From: G965225705 sp965225705
GTDB lineage: Bacteria; Pseudomonadota; Alphaproteobacteria; Caulobacterales; Maricaulaceae
Length of the DNA stretch: 64,000 nt
Reading direction: 5' to 3'
Assembly (NCBI GenBank): GCA_965225705.1
Contig: OZ245325.1
Span: forward strand, 1,426,001-1,490,000
The position numbers were made by a program, and so were the translations under genes. The notes below the pieces were generated by a model, which saw only the letters and a list, made by a program, of their open reading frames with translations, made no database searches and had not been told where the DNA came from. Below, in pieces: positions 26,195 to 35,545 of the stretch; position 1 is the first letter of the stretch, and each line of letters begins with the position of its first letter.

Positions 26195-27571
26195 ATGAAC
26201 AGTTTTTGGAAAAGAATAAACAGATCAGGCAAAACTGCTGTCACAGGTTTTGCTCTTTTAAGTTGTTTTTTTGTTTCAGCCCAGGGCGAAACTCTGGAAG
26301 AAGCACTCGCGCTGGCCTATATGACGCACCCTGATTTAGAGGCTGCACGCGCACGTGTTCGTGAGGTAGATGAAACCTATGTCCAGGCGCGTGCTCAGGG
26401 ACGGCCACAACTGAACCTTTCGGCAAGTGGGGGGGTAAGCGGAACCTCCAGCCACAGAACACGTGATATTTATGATGAAACGACGCCCAAAGCACTCACC
26501 GCAATAGCTAGTCAGACTTTATTCACAGGGGGGCGTGTTAAGGCTGCTATGTCAGGTGCTGAAGCCTCCATCTATGCCCAGCGTGAGGCGCTGCGTAATA
26601 CGGAACAAACCATTCTCCTCCAGACAGTTCAGGCGTATATGAATGTTATTCGTGATGAAAACGTCATCACAATTCGTCGTAATAATGTCAAAGTCCTTCA
26701 GGGGCAGCTAGAAGCCGCTCAGGACCGTTTCTCTGTCGGGGAAGGGACAAGAACAGATGTCGCTCAGGCCCAGTCAAGTCTTGCCAGAGCACAGTCTGAT
26801 TTCGTAGCAGCACAAGCCCAGCTGGCAAATTCTCGTGCAAACTATGAAAAAACAGTAGGACGTCCTGCCGGAACTCTTGTTCAGCCCTCTTCTGAACCTG
26901 CTTTACCCGAAAGTCTTGCGCAAAGCCTAAAATTAGGGCGCCAGAGAAACCCTTTACTTCTTTCTGCTCGCTTTTCAGAAACGGCAGCGCGCTATAAAAT
27001 TAAAGAAGAACGTGCAGCTCTTAACCCAAGTTTCAGGCTGGAGGCTTCCTTTTCTGCCAGCCACGACACCAATATAGAACACACAGATACTGAAACAGCG
27101 GCCCTTATAGGCCGTTTAAGTATTCCTCTTTTTGAGGGGGGAGCGTTGCGCTCCAGAATACGTAGTGCAAAAGCTGCTGAAACACGCCATCGCATGACAA
27201 GACGCAGCACAGAGAGGGAAGTTCTGGAAAATATCACTAAAAGCTGGAACAATCTTGAAGCTTCACGTGCCGTTATTGCCTCTACACAGGAACAGGTCAA
27301 TGCCAGCGAAATTGCTTTTGAAGGTGTCCAGCTTGAATATCAGGTAGGGTCAAGAACAACTCAAAACGTCCTGGATGCAGAACAAATTCTCCTTAATGCG
27401 CGTCTATCTCTGGTCACAGCAGAACGTAATAATTTTGTTGCTGCCTTTAGCCTCCTGCAAGCCATAGGTGGTCTTACAGCTGATAATCTTAATTTACCCC
27501 TGCAAATCTATATTCCTGAAGATAATTTCAAACGAATTCAAAACAGGTATTTCAGTACCAAAGGAGGATAA
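26195..27571 (+). CDS. tolC: TolC-family outer-membrane efflux/secretion channel
   Basis: The 458-residue protein has a signal peptide (FALLSCFFVSAQG, cleavage near residue 31) and two outer-membrane efflux repeats. These contain TLEEALALAYMTHPDLEAARARVREVDE, then DRFSVGEGTRTDVAQAQSSLARA in the first half, and LEYQVGSRTTQNVLDAEQILLNARLSLV in the second. These coiled-coil repeats form the periplasmic tunnel of the trimer. The protein would pair with an RND or ABC pump or a type I secretion system, but none is adjacent, as is common for tolC in Alphaproteobacteria. It converges with rpoZ. Confidence 0.93.
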   Translation: MNSFWKRINRSGKTAVTGFALLSCFFVSAQGETLEEALALAYMTHPDLEAARARVREVDETYVQARAQGRPQLNLSASGGVSGTSSHRTRDIYDETTPKALTAIASQTLFTGGRVKAAMSGAEASIYAQREALRNTEQTILLQTVQAYMNVIRDENVITIRRNNVKVLQGQLEAAQDRFSVGEGTRTDVAQAQSSLARAQSDFVAAQAQLANSRANYEKTVGRPAGTLVQPSSEPALPESLAQSLKLGRQRNPLLLSARFSETAARYKIKEERAALNPSFRLEASFSASHDTNIEHTDTETAALIGRLSIPLFEGGALRSRIRSAKAAETRHRMTRRSTEREVLENITKSWNNLEASRAVIASTQEQVNASEIAFEGVQLEYQVGSRTTQNVLDAEQILLNARLSLVTAERNNFVAAFSLLQAIGGLTADNLNLPLQIYIPEDNFKRIQNRYFSTKGG

Positions 27572-27710
27572 ATATTCTTTATTTTTCAATAAACATTTTG
27601 AATTTTGTCTCCAGAACACAACATAGCCAGACCTTTTGCAGGGTTTCTCTCGATCAAAATGATCCAGGCATTCTCAATTCTAAAAGAGACAGATATACCA
27701 AACTTTTCCT

Positions 27711-28058
27711 TTAAAAACTTGTATCTGTTTTCGTTTCACGATCATTTCTAAGGGCTTTAAGAAGTTGCTCTTCTGACATCTCAGGAATGATATCGGTTTG
27801 TGTATGACGAGCTTTTTCTTCTTCTGGTTCATACAAGACATGTTGAAGACCAGTAATAAGGCTTTCCTTTAAATGATCAAAGTTAATAGTTTCTTCTGCA
27901 ATCTCTCTCAACGCCACAACAGAATTTTTATCATTGTTGCGCTCAAGAGTAAGGTTCGCCCCCGTAGCAAGCCCACGCGCACGATGCGAGGATAACAAAA
28001 CAAGCTTAAACCTGTTAGGAACTTTTTCAATACAATCTTCAACGGTTACGCGTGCCAT
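27711..28058 (-). CDS. rpoZ: RNA polymerase omega subunit
   Basis: The product (115 residues from the preferred start) begins MARVTVEDCIEKVPNRFKLVLLSSHRAR, the canonical omega signature that contacts the beta-prime subunit. It continues with NDKNSVVALREIAEETINF. The tail (SEEQLLKALRNDRE) resembles alphaproteobacterial omegas. A frame four codons longer starts at 28070, but the ATG at 28058 has GGAG seven bases upstream, lying within the longer reading. It supports RNA polymerase assembly and (p)ppGpp sensing. It is next to folK on the same strand. Confidence 0.95.
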   Translation of the reverse strand: MARVTVEDCIEKVPNRFKLVLLSSHRARGLATGANLTLERNNDKNSVVALREIAEETINFDHLKESLITGLQHVLYEPEEEKARHTQTDIIPEMSEEQLLKALRNDRETKTDTSF

Positions 28059-28180
28059 TATTTTCTCCACAAATTGTAATATTCAGTGTTAAAAAGCAAA
28101 ATCAAAAATAAATCAAGTCTCTCTTGACCCAAGAGCTTTTGAGAGCTTATAAATGAGTAGACAGATTTAAGATCTTAGTC

Positions 28181-28702
28181 TTAGTGTTTAGCTAAAAATT
28201 GAGTTTGATCAAGATATTTTTGAGGTATTTTCTTTAAAAGACCTCCAATACTGCTTCCATCAAAAGGATGCTTCCAGTGAGGTGCAATATCCATAAGAGG
28301 GAAAAGAACAAAAGGTCTTTTTGCAAGATATGGATGAGGAAGATATAAACTTAAACTTTCAGGTGGCTTGATACATAGTTTTTCGTAATCTAAAATGTCT
28401 AAATCCAGAGTACGTGATGACCACTTCTTTCTTTTTATTTTACGGCCATAATAAGACTCAAGCTTATGAAGACACAATAAAAGATTTTCTGGTGTAAAAA
28501 AGGTTTGAATATTAATAACACCATTAACGTAAGGGGGCTCATGTGGACAGGGGTATGCCTTGGAAGACCACCAGGAAGATCGGGCAAGAACATGTATACC
28601 GTCCATATGTTCAAGAGCCTCTACAGTTTCCTGTAAAATTTGCAAAGGCTTTTTCTCCCTATAGGAAAGATTAGATCCAAGAGCAATAAATTTTCCTGAC
28701 AT
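28181..28702 (-). CDS. folK: 2-amino-4-hydroxy-6-hydroxymethyldihydropteridine pyrophosphokinase
   Basis: The 173-residue HPPK starts MSGKFIALGSNLSYREKKPL. It has the substrate and ATP sites WWSSKAYPCPHEPPYVNGVINI and the signature KKWSSRTLDLDILDYEKL, where the Asp pair binds two Mg2+, followed by LYLPHPYLAKRPFVLFPLMDI. It transfers pyrophosphate from ATP to the pterin in folate synthesis. No folP or folB is adjacent. It is divergent from the NYN-domain gene across 54 bases. Confidence 0.95.
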   Translation of the reverse strand: MSGKFIALGSNLSYREKKPLQILQETVEALEHMDGIHVLARSSWWSSKAYPCPHEPPYVNGVINIQTFFTPENLLLCLHKLESYYGRKIKRKKWSSRTLDLDILDYEKLCIKPPESLSLYLPHPYLAKRPFVLFPLMDIAPHWKHPFDGSSIGGLLKKIPQKYLDQTQFLAKH

Positions 28703-28756
28703 AAAAAAATCTCCCCGGGTAAATATAGTTTATATAATAAATAAAGGGATAAAAAA

Positions 28757-29362
28757 GTGGTCTTCTACCCCAGTGAAAAGCTTGGACTGTTTATAGATGG
28801 TGCCAATTTATATTCTGCATCAAAAGCTTTAGATTTTGATCTTGACTATAAGAAACTTCTTGAAGAATTTCAAAAGCGCAGTCATCTTGTCCGGGCTTAC
28901 TATTATACAGCTTTGATTGAAAATGATGACTACTCACCTCTGCGTCCCCTTATGGACTGGCTGGATTACAATGGGTTTAATGTGGTCACAAAAACAGCTC
29001 GTGAATTTACCGACCATTATGGACATCGGCGTATCAAAGGAAGCATGGATGTAGAAATGTCTATCGATATTCTTGAAAACTCCTCTTATCTTGATCATAT
29101 CGTTCTTTTCTCAGGGGATGGGAACTTTCAACCTCTTATTAAGGCAGCCCAGCGGAAGGGCTGCCGTGTTTCTGTTGTATCAACCCTTAAGTCTGATCCG
29201 CCTATGATATCTGATGACGTGCGCAGGCAGGCGGATTCCTTTATAGAACTTTTGCAACTTCGCTCTCTCATTGGGCGTAAAGGTTCTGAGCAAACACAAG
29301 ACACAACCATGCCTCTGTCTCTTATCAACGAGGCTGATAGTTCAAATGATACCAGGAAATAA
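28757..29362 (+). CDS. NYN-domain (LabA/DUF88-type) putative ribonuclease
   Basis: The 201-residue protein starts at a GTG after AAGGGAT. It has a PIN-like NYN fold with GLFIDGANLYSASKAL (first acidic site), RIKGSMDVEMSIDILE (second) and LFSGDGNFQPLIKAAQRKGCRVSVVS (third). This set is characteristic of the LabA/DUF88 group. The family is thought to be single-strand RNA nucleases; cyanobacterial LabA affects circadian output, but bacterial housekeeping homologues are little studied. In many Alphaproteobacteria it lies beside folK and rpoZ as here. It converges with the helicase gene 16 bases away. Confidence 0.85.
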   Translation: MVFYPSEKLGLFIDGANLYSASKALDFDLDYKKLLEEFQKRSHLVRAYYYTALIENDDYSPLRPLMDWLDYNGFNVVTKTAREFTDHYGHRRIKGSMDVEMSIDILENSSYLDHIVLFSGDGNFQPLIKAAQRKGCRVSVVSTLKSDPPMISDDVRRQADSFIELLQLRSLIGRKGSEQTQDTTMPLSLINEADSSNDTRK

Positions 29363-29378
29363 CAACAAACTTATGACA

Positions 29379-30737
29379 CTACTTATTTTTTCCAACATAA
29401 TTCATCATAAAACCAGGGAGATGATCACCAAAGCCTGAAACCGGCATGTCCGGTTGGGCAGGCTCAGCTTCCCTGGACTTTCCCAGGTAAGAAGAACGTG
29501 ATACTCCTGAAGAACTCTGACGTTTTCTCTCAGTTTGTGTTCTTTTAGCCTTATTCTTTTTGGCTATAGAGTCCATTTCCCCAGATACAGGTGTGAGATG
29601 TTTTTCCTCTCCATCACCAGGATCTATAACTTCAATTGACTGTCCCAGGAGTGTCTCAACAGTCTCAAGGGCTTTTGTATCTTTCGCGGTAACCAGTGTA
29701 TAAGCTTTGCCCTTATGTCCGGCACGCCCTGTTCGTCCAATCCGATGGACATAATCCTCAGGATGGTGGGGAATATCATAGTTAAAAACATGGGAGACTT
29801 CTGGTATGTCCAGGCCACGTGCCGCAACGTCTGAGGCAATCAAAAACTGCAGTTCTCCTGATCGAAAGCTCTGAAGTGTTTCCATACGGAGGTTCTGGGC
29901 CAAATCCCCATGAATGGGAGCAGCGTGATAACCATGCTTTTTTAAGGCGCGGGCCAGACTGTCTACATCATGTTTCCGATTACAAAAAACAATGCCGTTT
30001 TTAATATCATCTTTTTTAAGGAGAGTATATAAAGCCCAGCGCTTTGCCTTGGGTTCTGAAGATGATAGTTTAATGCAAAACTGCTCAATATTCTCAGAAG
30101 GTTTTGAAGGAGGTGTCACCTCAACACGCTGCGCACCCTGAAGAAACCTATCGACCAAACGTTGAATTTCTGCAGGCATGGTGGCCGAGAAAAAAAGCGT
30201 TTGTCGTGTAAAAGGTGTCAGGCTAAAAATACGCTCAATATCAGGAATGAAGCCCATATCCAGCATACGATCTGCTTCATCTACAACTAAAATCTGGACT
30301 CCCGTCAGTAAAAGCTTTCCGCGGCCAAAATGATCCAGAAGACGCCCGGGGGTAGCAATCAAAACATCAACACCCTGATCGAGTTTCTTCTCCTGCTCAC
30401 CAAAAGCAACCCCTCCAATAAGAAGAGCCATAGAAAGCTTATGGTAACGGCCATATTTTTCAAAACTTTCAGCAACTTGTGCAGCAAGTTCCCGGGTTGG
30501 CTCCAAAATAAGGGAACGGGGCATACGTGCCCTGGCCCGCCCTTTTGCAAGACGATCGATCATAGGTAACGTAAAAGAGGCTGTTTTTCCTGTTCCTGTT
30601 TGTGCTATACCTAAAACATCCCGCCCGGACAGAGTGAGTGGAATGGTGGCCTGTTGTACAGGCGTTGGTTTTTCATAGCCCATCTCTGAAAGGGCTTTTA
30701 AAATATTGACATCAAGACCAAGGTCTTCAAAACTCAT
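29379..30737 (-). CDS. rhlE: DEAD-box ATP-dependent RNA helicase, RhlE-like
   Basis: The 452-residue protein has all helicase motifs: the Q motif (GYEKPTPVQQATIPL), AQTGTGKTASF, PTRELAAQV, TPGRLLDHF, VDEADRMLDMGF, FSATMP, VFCNRKHDVDSLARAL, RGLDIPEVSHVFNYD and HRIGRTGRAG. A basic, Ser-rich tail (residues about 385-435) follows. The sequence style is RhlE. It would unwind RNA during ribosome assembly or RNA decay, often at low temperature. The tail may bind RNA. It converges with the NYN gene. Confidence 0.92.
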   Translation of the reverse strand: MSFEDLGLDVNILKALSEMGYEKPTPVQQATIPLTLSGRDVLGIAQTGTGKTASFTLPMIDRLAKGRARARMPRSLILEPTRELAAQVAESFEKYGRYHKLSMALLIGGVAFGEQEKKLDQGVDVLIATPGRLLDHFGRGKLLLTGVQILVVDEADRMLDMGFIPDIERIFSLTPFTRQTLFFSATMPAEIQRLVDRFLQGAQRVEVTPPSKPSENIEQFCIKLSSSEPKAKRWALYTLLKKDDIKNGIVFCNRKHDVDSLARALKKHGYHAAPIHGDLAQNLRMETLQSFRSGELQFLIASDVAARGLDIPEVSHVFNYDIPHHPEDYVHRIGRTGRAGHKGKAYTLVTAKDTKALETVETLLGQSIEVIDPGDGEEKHLTPVSGEMDSIAKKNKAKRTQTERKRQSSSGVSRSSYLGKSREAEPAQPDMPVSGFGDHLPGFMMNYVGKNK

Positions 30738-30983
30738 AGGACCATCACACCTGAAAGTTTGAAAAAAAACATAACTCTACAATAAGCTTTCACTTTACAG
30801 AACTGTATAGACATACAGCCTCTTTTTCAAGCTTAACAACAGGGTAAGGCAAGAGAGCGAAAACCTGTGCAGGTAAAAATCATTTTTTGCAGAAATATCC
30901 TTTAAAGACATATCACCCTTATAAGGCAATTCTTATCTACCCCTTTCTTTATCTTCAAAAACACATCTCTCGCTTATGATTTT

Positions 30984-32294
30984 TTAGCCCTGACGATCCG
31001 TGACAGGCATATAGTCCCGCAGTTTTGGCCCGGTATATATTTGGCGGGGGCGACCTATACGCTGTAAGGGATCTCCGATCATTTCACGCCACTGCGCAAT
31101 CCAGCCAACTGTGCGGGCAAGTGCAAAAAGAACCGTAAACATTTCCCGCGGAAAACCCAGAGCCCGCAGCGTAATGCCGGAATAAAAATCTACATTAGGG
31201 TAGAGGTTTCTCTGGACAAAATAATCATCTTCAAGAGCTATTTTTTCAAGCTCCAAAGCCACCTGGAGAAGGGGTTCATCCTTCAGGTTAAGCTCTTCGA
31301 GGACCTCATAACACGTCTCCTGCATCACACGCGCACGGGGGTCATAATTTTTATAAACCCTGTGACCAAATCCCATAAGGCGGAAGGGATCATTTTTATC
31401 TTTAGCACGGGCAATAAAAGCAGGAATACGATCTTTCGTCCCAATTTCTTCGAGCATATTAAGAGCAGCTTCATTCGCCCCACCATGGGCTGGTCCCCAA
31501 AGGGAGGCAATACCTGCGGCAATACAGGCAAAGGGGTTGGCCCCGGAGGATCCTGCAAGCCTCACCGTTGAGGTGGAGGCATTTTGCTCATGGTCAGCAT
31601 GGAGAATAAAGATTCTGTCCATAGCACGTGTGAGAACAGGGTTGTTTTTATAATCTTCTGTTGGCAAAGCAAAGCACATGCGTAAGAAATTTTGAGCATA
31701 ACCTAAACCATTTTGAGGATAAACAAAGGGTTGTCCCACAGAGTATTTATATGCACGCGCAGCAATGGTTGGCATTTTAGCAATCATACGATGGCTTGCC
31801 ATGAGGCGTTGTTCAGGATCCTGAACATCCGTGGAGTCATGATAAAAAGATGAAAGGGCCCCAACACTGCCAACCATAATCGCCATAGGGTGAGCATCAC
31901 GGCGAAAGCCACTAAAAAAACGCTCAAATTGTTCATGGAGCAACGTATGATGTGCCACAGCCTTTTCAAAATTTTCATATTCCCCGGCCCCGGGAAGCTC
32001 CCCATGAAGAAGAAGATACGCCGTTTCCAGAAAGTTTGACTGTTTGGCCAGCTGATCAATGGGATAGCCCCGGTAAAGAAGGATCCCTTCCTTTCCATCG
32101 ATATACGTAATCTGTGATTCACAACTTGCAGTTGAAGTGAAGCCCGGATCAAAAGTAAAATGTCCACTTGCTTTATACAGTGAACGGACATCAAGAGCAT
32201 CCGGCCCCAGATGGCCCTTAATAAGAGGCAGCTCATACGTCTGACCTTTGAGTATAAGTTGTGCACTTCCAGACGTTACAATTTTATTTTCCAC
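30984..32294 (-). CDS. gltA: Citrate synthase
   Basis: From the GTG at 32294 the protein is 436 residues, the usual type II length. Key regions are SCESQITYIDGKEGILLYRGYPI, ILHADHEQNASTSTVRLAGSSGANPFACIAAGIASLWGPAHGGANEA and MGFGHRVYKNYDPRA (catalytic His). The frame is open to 32432, but that reading overlaps gltX and the extra sequence has no family similarity. The GTG has GAGG upstream and starts 8 bases after the gltX stop, which decides the start. It condenses acetyl-CoA and oxaloacetate in the TCA cycle. gltX-gltA is probably one operon. Confidence 0.95.
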   Translation of the reverse strand: MENKIVTSGSAQLILKGQTYELPLIKGHLGPDALDVRSLYKASGHFTFDPGFTSTASCESQITYIDGKEGILLYRGYPIDQLAKQSNFLETAYLLLHGELPGAGEYENFEKAVAHHTLLHEQFERFFSGFRRDAHPMAIMVGSVGALSSFYHDSTDVQDPEQRLMASHRMIAKMPTIAARAYKYSVGQPFVYPQNGLGYAQNFLRMCFALPTEDYKNNPVLTRAMDRIFILHADHEQNASTSTVRLAGSSGANPFACIAAGIASLWGPAHGGANEAALNMLEEIGTKDRIPAFIARAKDKNDPFRLMGFGHRVYKNYDPRARVMQETCYEVLEELNLKDEPLLQVALELEKIALEDDYFVQRNLYPNVDFYSGITLRALGFPREMFTVLFALARTVGWIAQWREMIGDPLQRIGRPRQIYTGPKLRDYMPVTDRQG

Positions 32295-32301
32295 GACGTT
32301 C

Positions 32302-33735
32302 TTATCCTCTTGCTTGATGTTTTGGGGATGATAGTAAAAAAGCCTGCATACGTGCAAGACTTTCTTCACGTCCAAGACTGTAGAGCGTATCAGAAAGCCC
32401 CGGGGAAGGTGCCCCCCCTGTGAGAAGACCACGTAAAACGGGACCCACCTCTTTTAAGAGTACATTTTCTTCCTTAAGAAAGCTAGTGAGCATAGCGTCT
32501 AAAGCAGGCTCTGACCAGTCCCCTGACTCTTCCATCTTTTTTTTCAGGCGTAAAAGGCGCTCACGCATCTCTTCTGTCAGTTTTTTTTCAACTTTAGGAG
32601 ATAAATCATATGGCAGAGGGCGCATTAAGAAGCGGGCCTGCTCTGCCAAATCATGCAGAGTTTGTGCACGGGTTTTCAAAACAGGCATGGCACGCATGAG
32701 TTTTTGCTGATTTTTTGGAAGAACAGATCCTTTAAAACCTGATTCAAGAAAAGGAGCAAGGAGCTTAAGAAGCCTTTCCTCTTCTGCCAGACGCATATAA
32801 TGGGCATTGACACTTTTCATCTTGTCAAAATCCAAACGCGCAGGGGCTTTATTAAGACCATCAGGACTAAAGGCCTGTATAGCCTCCTCCCTGCTAAAAT
32901 ACTCCTGATCACCTCTGGCCCATCCCAGACGTAAAAGGTAATTGCATAAAGCTTCAGGTAAAAAACCCTGATCACGATATACCTCAACCCCCAAAGCTCC
33001 ATGACGTTTTGAAAGCTTCTTCCCATCAGGCCCATAAATAAGGGGGATATGCACAAAAACAGGACGTTTCCAGCCGAGAGCATCATATATAAGGCTTTGA
33101 CGCCCCGCATTGACAAGATGATCATCACCACGAATCACATGGGTAACTCCCATAGCCCGATCATCGGCGACCACAGCCAGCATATAGGTCGGGCTGCCAT
33201 CAGAACGTAATAAAATAAAGTCATCAAAATCTTTGTTTTTCCAGCTAACCTTCCCCTGTACAATATCCTCAATTTCTGTTGACCGGGTCTCTGGAACACG
33301 TAACCGCACGACAAAAGACTGACCAGCCGGTGCTGTTTCCGGCAAACGATCCCGCCAGGGTGAGCGCAGGGCACGCCCTTCTGCACGTGCCTCCCCGCGC
33401 CATTGCTCTATGTCTTCAGCTGTGCCATAACATTTATAAGCAGCACCAGCCTCAAGAAGGCGATGCGCCACATCACGATGATCGTCTGCATGATGAGACT
33501 GAAAAAAAGGTTCACCATCCCAGTCAAGGCCAAGCCAGCCCAAACCCTCTATGATGGCGTCTATAGCGGATTTGGTCGAGCGGGCCCTGTCTGTGTCTTC
33601 AATACGCAGAAAGAAACTGCCCTGACAACCGCGTGCGAAAAGCCAGTTAAACAGCGCCGTTCGAGCCCCTCCAATATGTAAAAAACCCGTAGGTGATGGG
33701 GCAAAACGAGTGACAACAGGCGTTTCAGACATCAA
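32302..33735 (-). CDS. gltX: Glutamyl-tRNA synthetase
   Basis: The 477-residue class I synthetase has RFAPSPTGFLHIGGARTALF (HIGH motif as HIGG) and KLSKRHGALGV (KMSKS motif). The catalytic core is FLRIEDTDRARS. The anticodon-binding helical part follows (LDFDKMKSVNAHYMR). A second ATG at 33732 is an alternative start. The typical zinc-site cysteines are replaced in this lineage (YKCYGTAEDIEQW retains one). It charges tRNA-Glu, and perhaps tRNA-Gln if the GatCAB route is used. It is upstream of gltA on the same strand. Confidence 0.96.
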   Translation of the reverse strand: MMSETPVVTRFAPSPTGFLHIGGARTALFNWLFARGCQGSFFLRIEDTDRARSTKSAIDAIIEGLGWLGLDWDGEPFFQSHHADDHRDVAHRLLEAGAAYKCYGTAEDIEQWRGEARAEGRALRSPWRDRLPETAPAGQSFVVRLRVPETRSTEIEDIVQGKVSWKNKDFDDFILLRSDGSPTYMLAVVADDRAMGVTHVIRGDDHLVNAGRQSLIYDALGWKRPVFVHIPLIYGPDGKKLSKRHGALGVEVYRDQGFLPEALCNYLLRLGWARGDQEYFSREEAIQAFSPDGLNKAPARLDFDKMKSVNAHYMRLAEEERLLKLLAPFLESGFKGSVLPKNQQKLMRAMPVLKTRAQTLHDLAEQARFLMRPLPYDLSPKVEKKLTEEMRERLLRLKKKMEESGDWSEPALDAMLTSFLKEENVLLKEVGPVLRGLLTGGAPSPGLSDTLYSLGREESLARMQAFLLSSPKHQARG

Positions 33736-34144
33736 ACATCCCCAGGAAGTGCCCTTATACGAAAATTTGTGGTGATAGAAAGAAGAGGCGCACTAAATAC
33801 GACATACACTATTATTTTGTGCTTAAGTCCTATCATAACAGGATTTAAAAACAAACAAAGTTTTCTTCCTTCTGTTTTTAGGAGGGAGAAAAAAAATTGG
33901 TAGACGCTACTCTCTTTTCCTTTCAGAAACATGGCTTATGTTGATGTGTTAAGGCTTTAATAGTCAGAAGCAAAATACATCAAAAAAAGGTAAAGAAATT
34001 TCTCCATCAATAAAAACCCTTATTAAAAAATACCTTCACCAGATTATATAGAAAACCCTTCAGTTTGTGTTATAATATTTTCTAACTATTTGGTTTCTTC
34101 TATCCTGGGAAGAAGGGCCTGTAACACTCAGAAGGAATTTTTAG
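33736..34144. other. AT-rich intergenic region between divergent gltX and the NTF2-like gene
   Basis: About 400 bases with no supported gene. The gltX promoter must lie in the left part. In the right part, TGTTATAAT (extended -10, TATAAT at 34071-34076) is a likely promoter of the secreted NTF2-like protein. I found no tRNA or hairpin of note. Confidence 0.4.
34068..34076 (+). promoter_or_regulatory. Extended -10 element before the NTF2-like gene
   Basis: TGT followed by TATAAT (34071-34076) is a good extended -10, about 70 bases before the start codon at 34145. No convincing -35 is seen 17 bases upstream. Confidence 0.45.
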
Positions 34145-34672
34145 ATGAAAAGCGTTGTAAATACTCTGTGCGCCATAGGCATGACTTCAGGTCTTGCTTA
34201 TGCCAACCCCCAGCCCATCACAAAGGAGGAGATCCTGGCAGCACAAAAGGCATGGGGGGACGGCCTTGTCGCTATTGGTCGGGTTTATCAAAATGAAGGG
34301 GACTATAAAAAAGAGGCGATAAAACAAATCCAAAACCTTTATGCTTATAATCTGGGCCCTGTTCTTTTTAAACCTACTTTGGTCTCACAGGTTCAGTTTC
34401 GTACAAAATTTGACCAGGCTCTCTCCTATTTTGTAGAAGGAGAAATTAAAGAAGATAAGGGGTTTGCACTTAAGCCCTGGGCAAATGTACGTTTCAGGAA
34501 TTACGGAATTATCATTAATCAGGGAACAGCCCTTGCCATGGGAAATTATTATTTCACACCTGTTGACAGTGATGAAGAAACCAAAGTCGAATATAGCTTT
34601 GGGTATATCAAAGACAGAGAGGGGAAACTCCGTATTCAGCTTCACCATTCATCCCTGCCCTATATACCATAA
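34145..34672 (+). CDS. Secreted NTF2-like (SnoaL/CaMKII-association-like) protein
   Basis: The 175-residue product has a signal peptide (MKSVVNTLCAIGMTSGLAYANP, cleavage after AYA). The mature part is a cone-shaped NTF2-like domain: QKAWGDGLVAIGRVYQNEGDY, LYAYNLGPVLFKPTLVSQVQFR, SYFVEGEIKEDKGFALKPWANVRF, GTALAMGNYYFT and GKLRIQLHHSSLPY. Proteins of this group are sometimes named phosphoribosyl-AMP cyclohydrolase in databases, but none of that enzyme's motifs is present. Function is unknown; the pocket fold suggests binding of a small periplasmic ligand. It stands alone upstream of rsmD by 95 bases. Confidence 0.7.
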   Translation: MKSVVNTLCAIGMTSGLAYANPQPITKEEILAAQKAWGDGLVAIGRVYQNEGDYKKEAIKQIQNLYAYNLGPVLFKPTLVSQVQFRTKFDQALSYFVEGEIKEDKGFALKPWANVRFRNYGIIINQGTALAMGNYYFTPVDSDEETKVEYSFGYIKDREGKLRIQLHHSSLPYIP

Positions 34673-34767
34673 ACCGCCATAAAATTTATGATCATCAAAC
34701 CCTGATCTTATAACCATATCACAGATAATTCTTCATTCCTCTATACTGTATATCATGTGGAGACATT

Positions 34768-35367
34768 ATGCATATTATAGGAGGCCAGTTTAAGGGACAG
34801 GCCCTCAAAGCTCCATCCGGCACAACAACACGCCCGACAGGTGCCAGGGCACGTGAGACCATTTTTAATTTGCTTGAACATGCGAGCTGGACACCCGGTT
34901 TAGAGGGGATACGTGTCCTTGATGGCTTTGCCGGAAGTGGATCCCTTGGCTTTGAGGCCTTATCACGTGGGGCAGGCTTTTGTCTGTTTATAGATATATC
35001 AGCCCAGGCGCGGGGAGCTATACGTTCTACGATTGAGGCCCTTGGCCTGCATGGTGTCACACGCCTTCATCGCCGTGATTTCCTCTCCTTAAGCAAAAAA
35101 CCCGCAGCTCTGGGACCACCATTTGATCTTGTTTTTCTGGATCCTCCCTATGGACTGGATCTTGAAAAGAAAGCTCTTTTACGTCTTGTCAGGGGGGAAT
35201 GGCTTTCTCCGGAAGCCCTTGTTATTGTAGAAACAAAGGCACATGCAGGGACAACAGACGCAGATTTGAAAAGTTTAGTTCCGAATATTGAAGAGTTTAA
35301 CCTTCTGGAAACGCGTACGCATGGCATGGCCAGGCACTGGTTCTTAAAACGGCGGGAAGAACCATAA
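34768..35367 (+). CDS. rsmD: 16S rRNA (guanine-N2)-methyltransferase RsmD
   Basis: The 199-residue protein starts MHIIGGQFKGQALKAP and has RPTGARARETIFNLL, the SAM-binding loop VLDGFAGSGSLGFEALSRGA, and the catalytic motif LVFLDPPYGLDLEKKAL. These are the family signatures of RsmD, which methylates G966 of 16S rRNA (E. coli numbering). No coaD or other usual partner is nearby. It converges with alaS. Confidence 0.93.
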   Translation: MHIIGGQFKGQALKAPSGTTTRPTGARARETIFNLLEHASWTPGLEGIRVLDGFAGSGSLGFEALSRGAGFCLFIDISAQARGAIRSTIEALGLHGVTRLHRRDFLSLSKKPAALGPPFDLVFLDPPYGLDLEKKALLRLVRGEWLSPEALVIVETKAHAGTTDADLKSLVPNIEEFNLLETRTHGMARHWFLKRREEP

Positions 35368-35471
35368 TAAACTGTTCCCGTTTAAGACCTGATGCACCCC
35401 CTGCCCCATTTGGCTAAGGCCCACAGAGACCAGAAAGACCTGTGGCCTAAACACCAAAACTGTCCTTAAGC

Positions 35472-35527
35472 AACGCAGGTAAAACGTACCCTTAAAACCG
35501 GTAATGTCATCAAAAATCACCTGCGTT
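35472..35527. terminator. Possible long-loop terminator between rsmD and alaS
   Basis: AACGCAGGT (35472-35480) and ACCTGCGTT (35519-35527) form a 9-bp inverted repeat with a 38-base loop. The right arm is followed by TTTTT on the plus strand, so it could end rsmD transcription. The long loop makes this uncertain. Confidence 0.35.
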
Positions 35528-35545
35528 TTTGTCCCCTGAGAAGAT

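Noticed and set aside
32295..32432. Longer N-terminus for citrate synthase
   Set aside because: It overlaps gltX and shows no family similarity; the GTG at 32294 fits the normal start.
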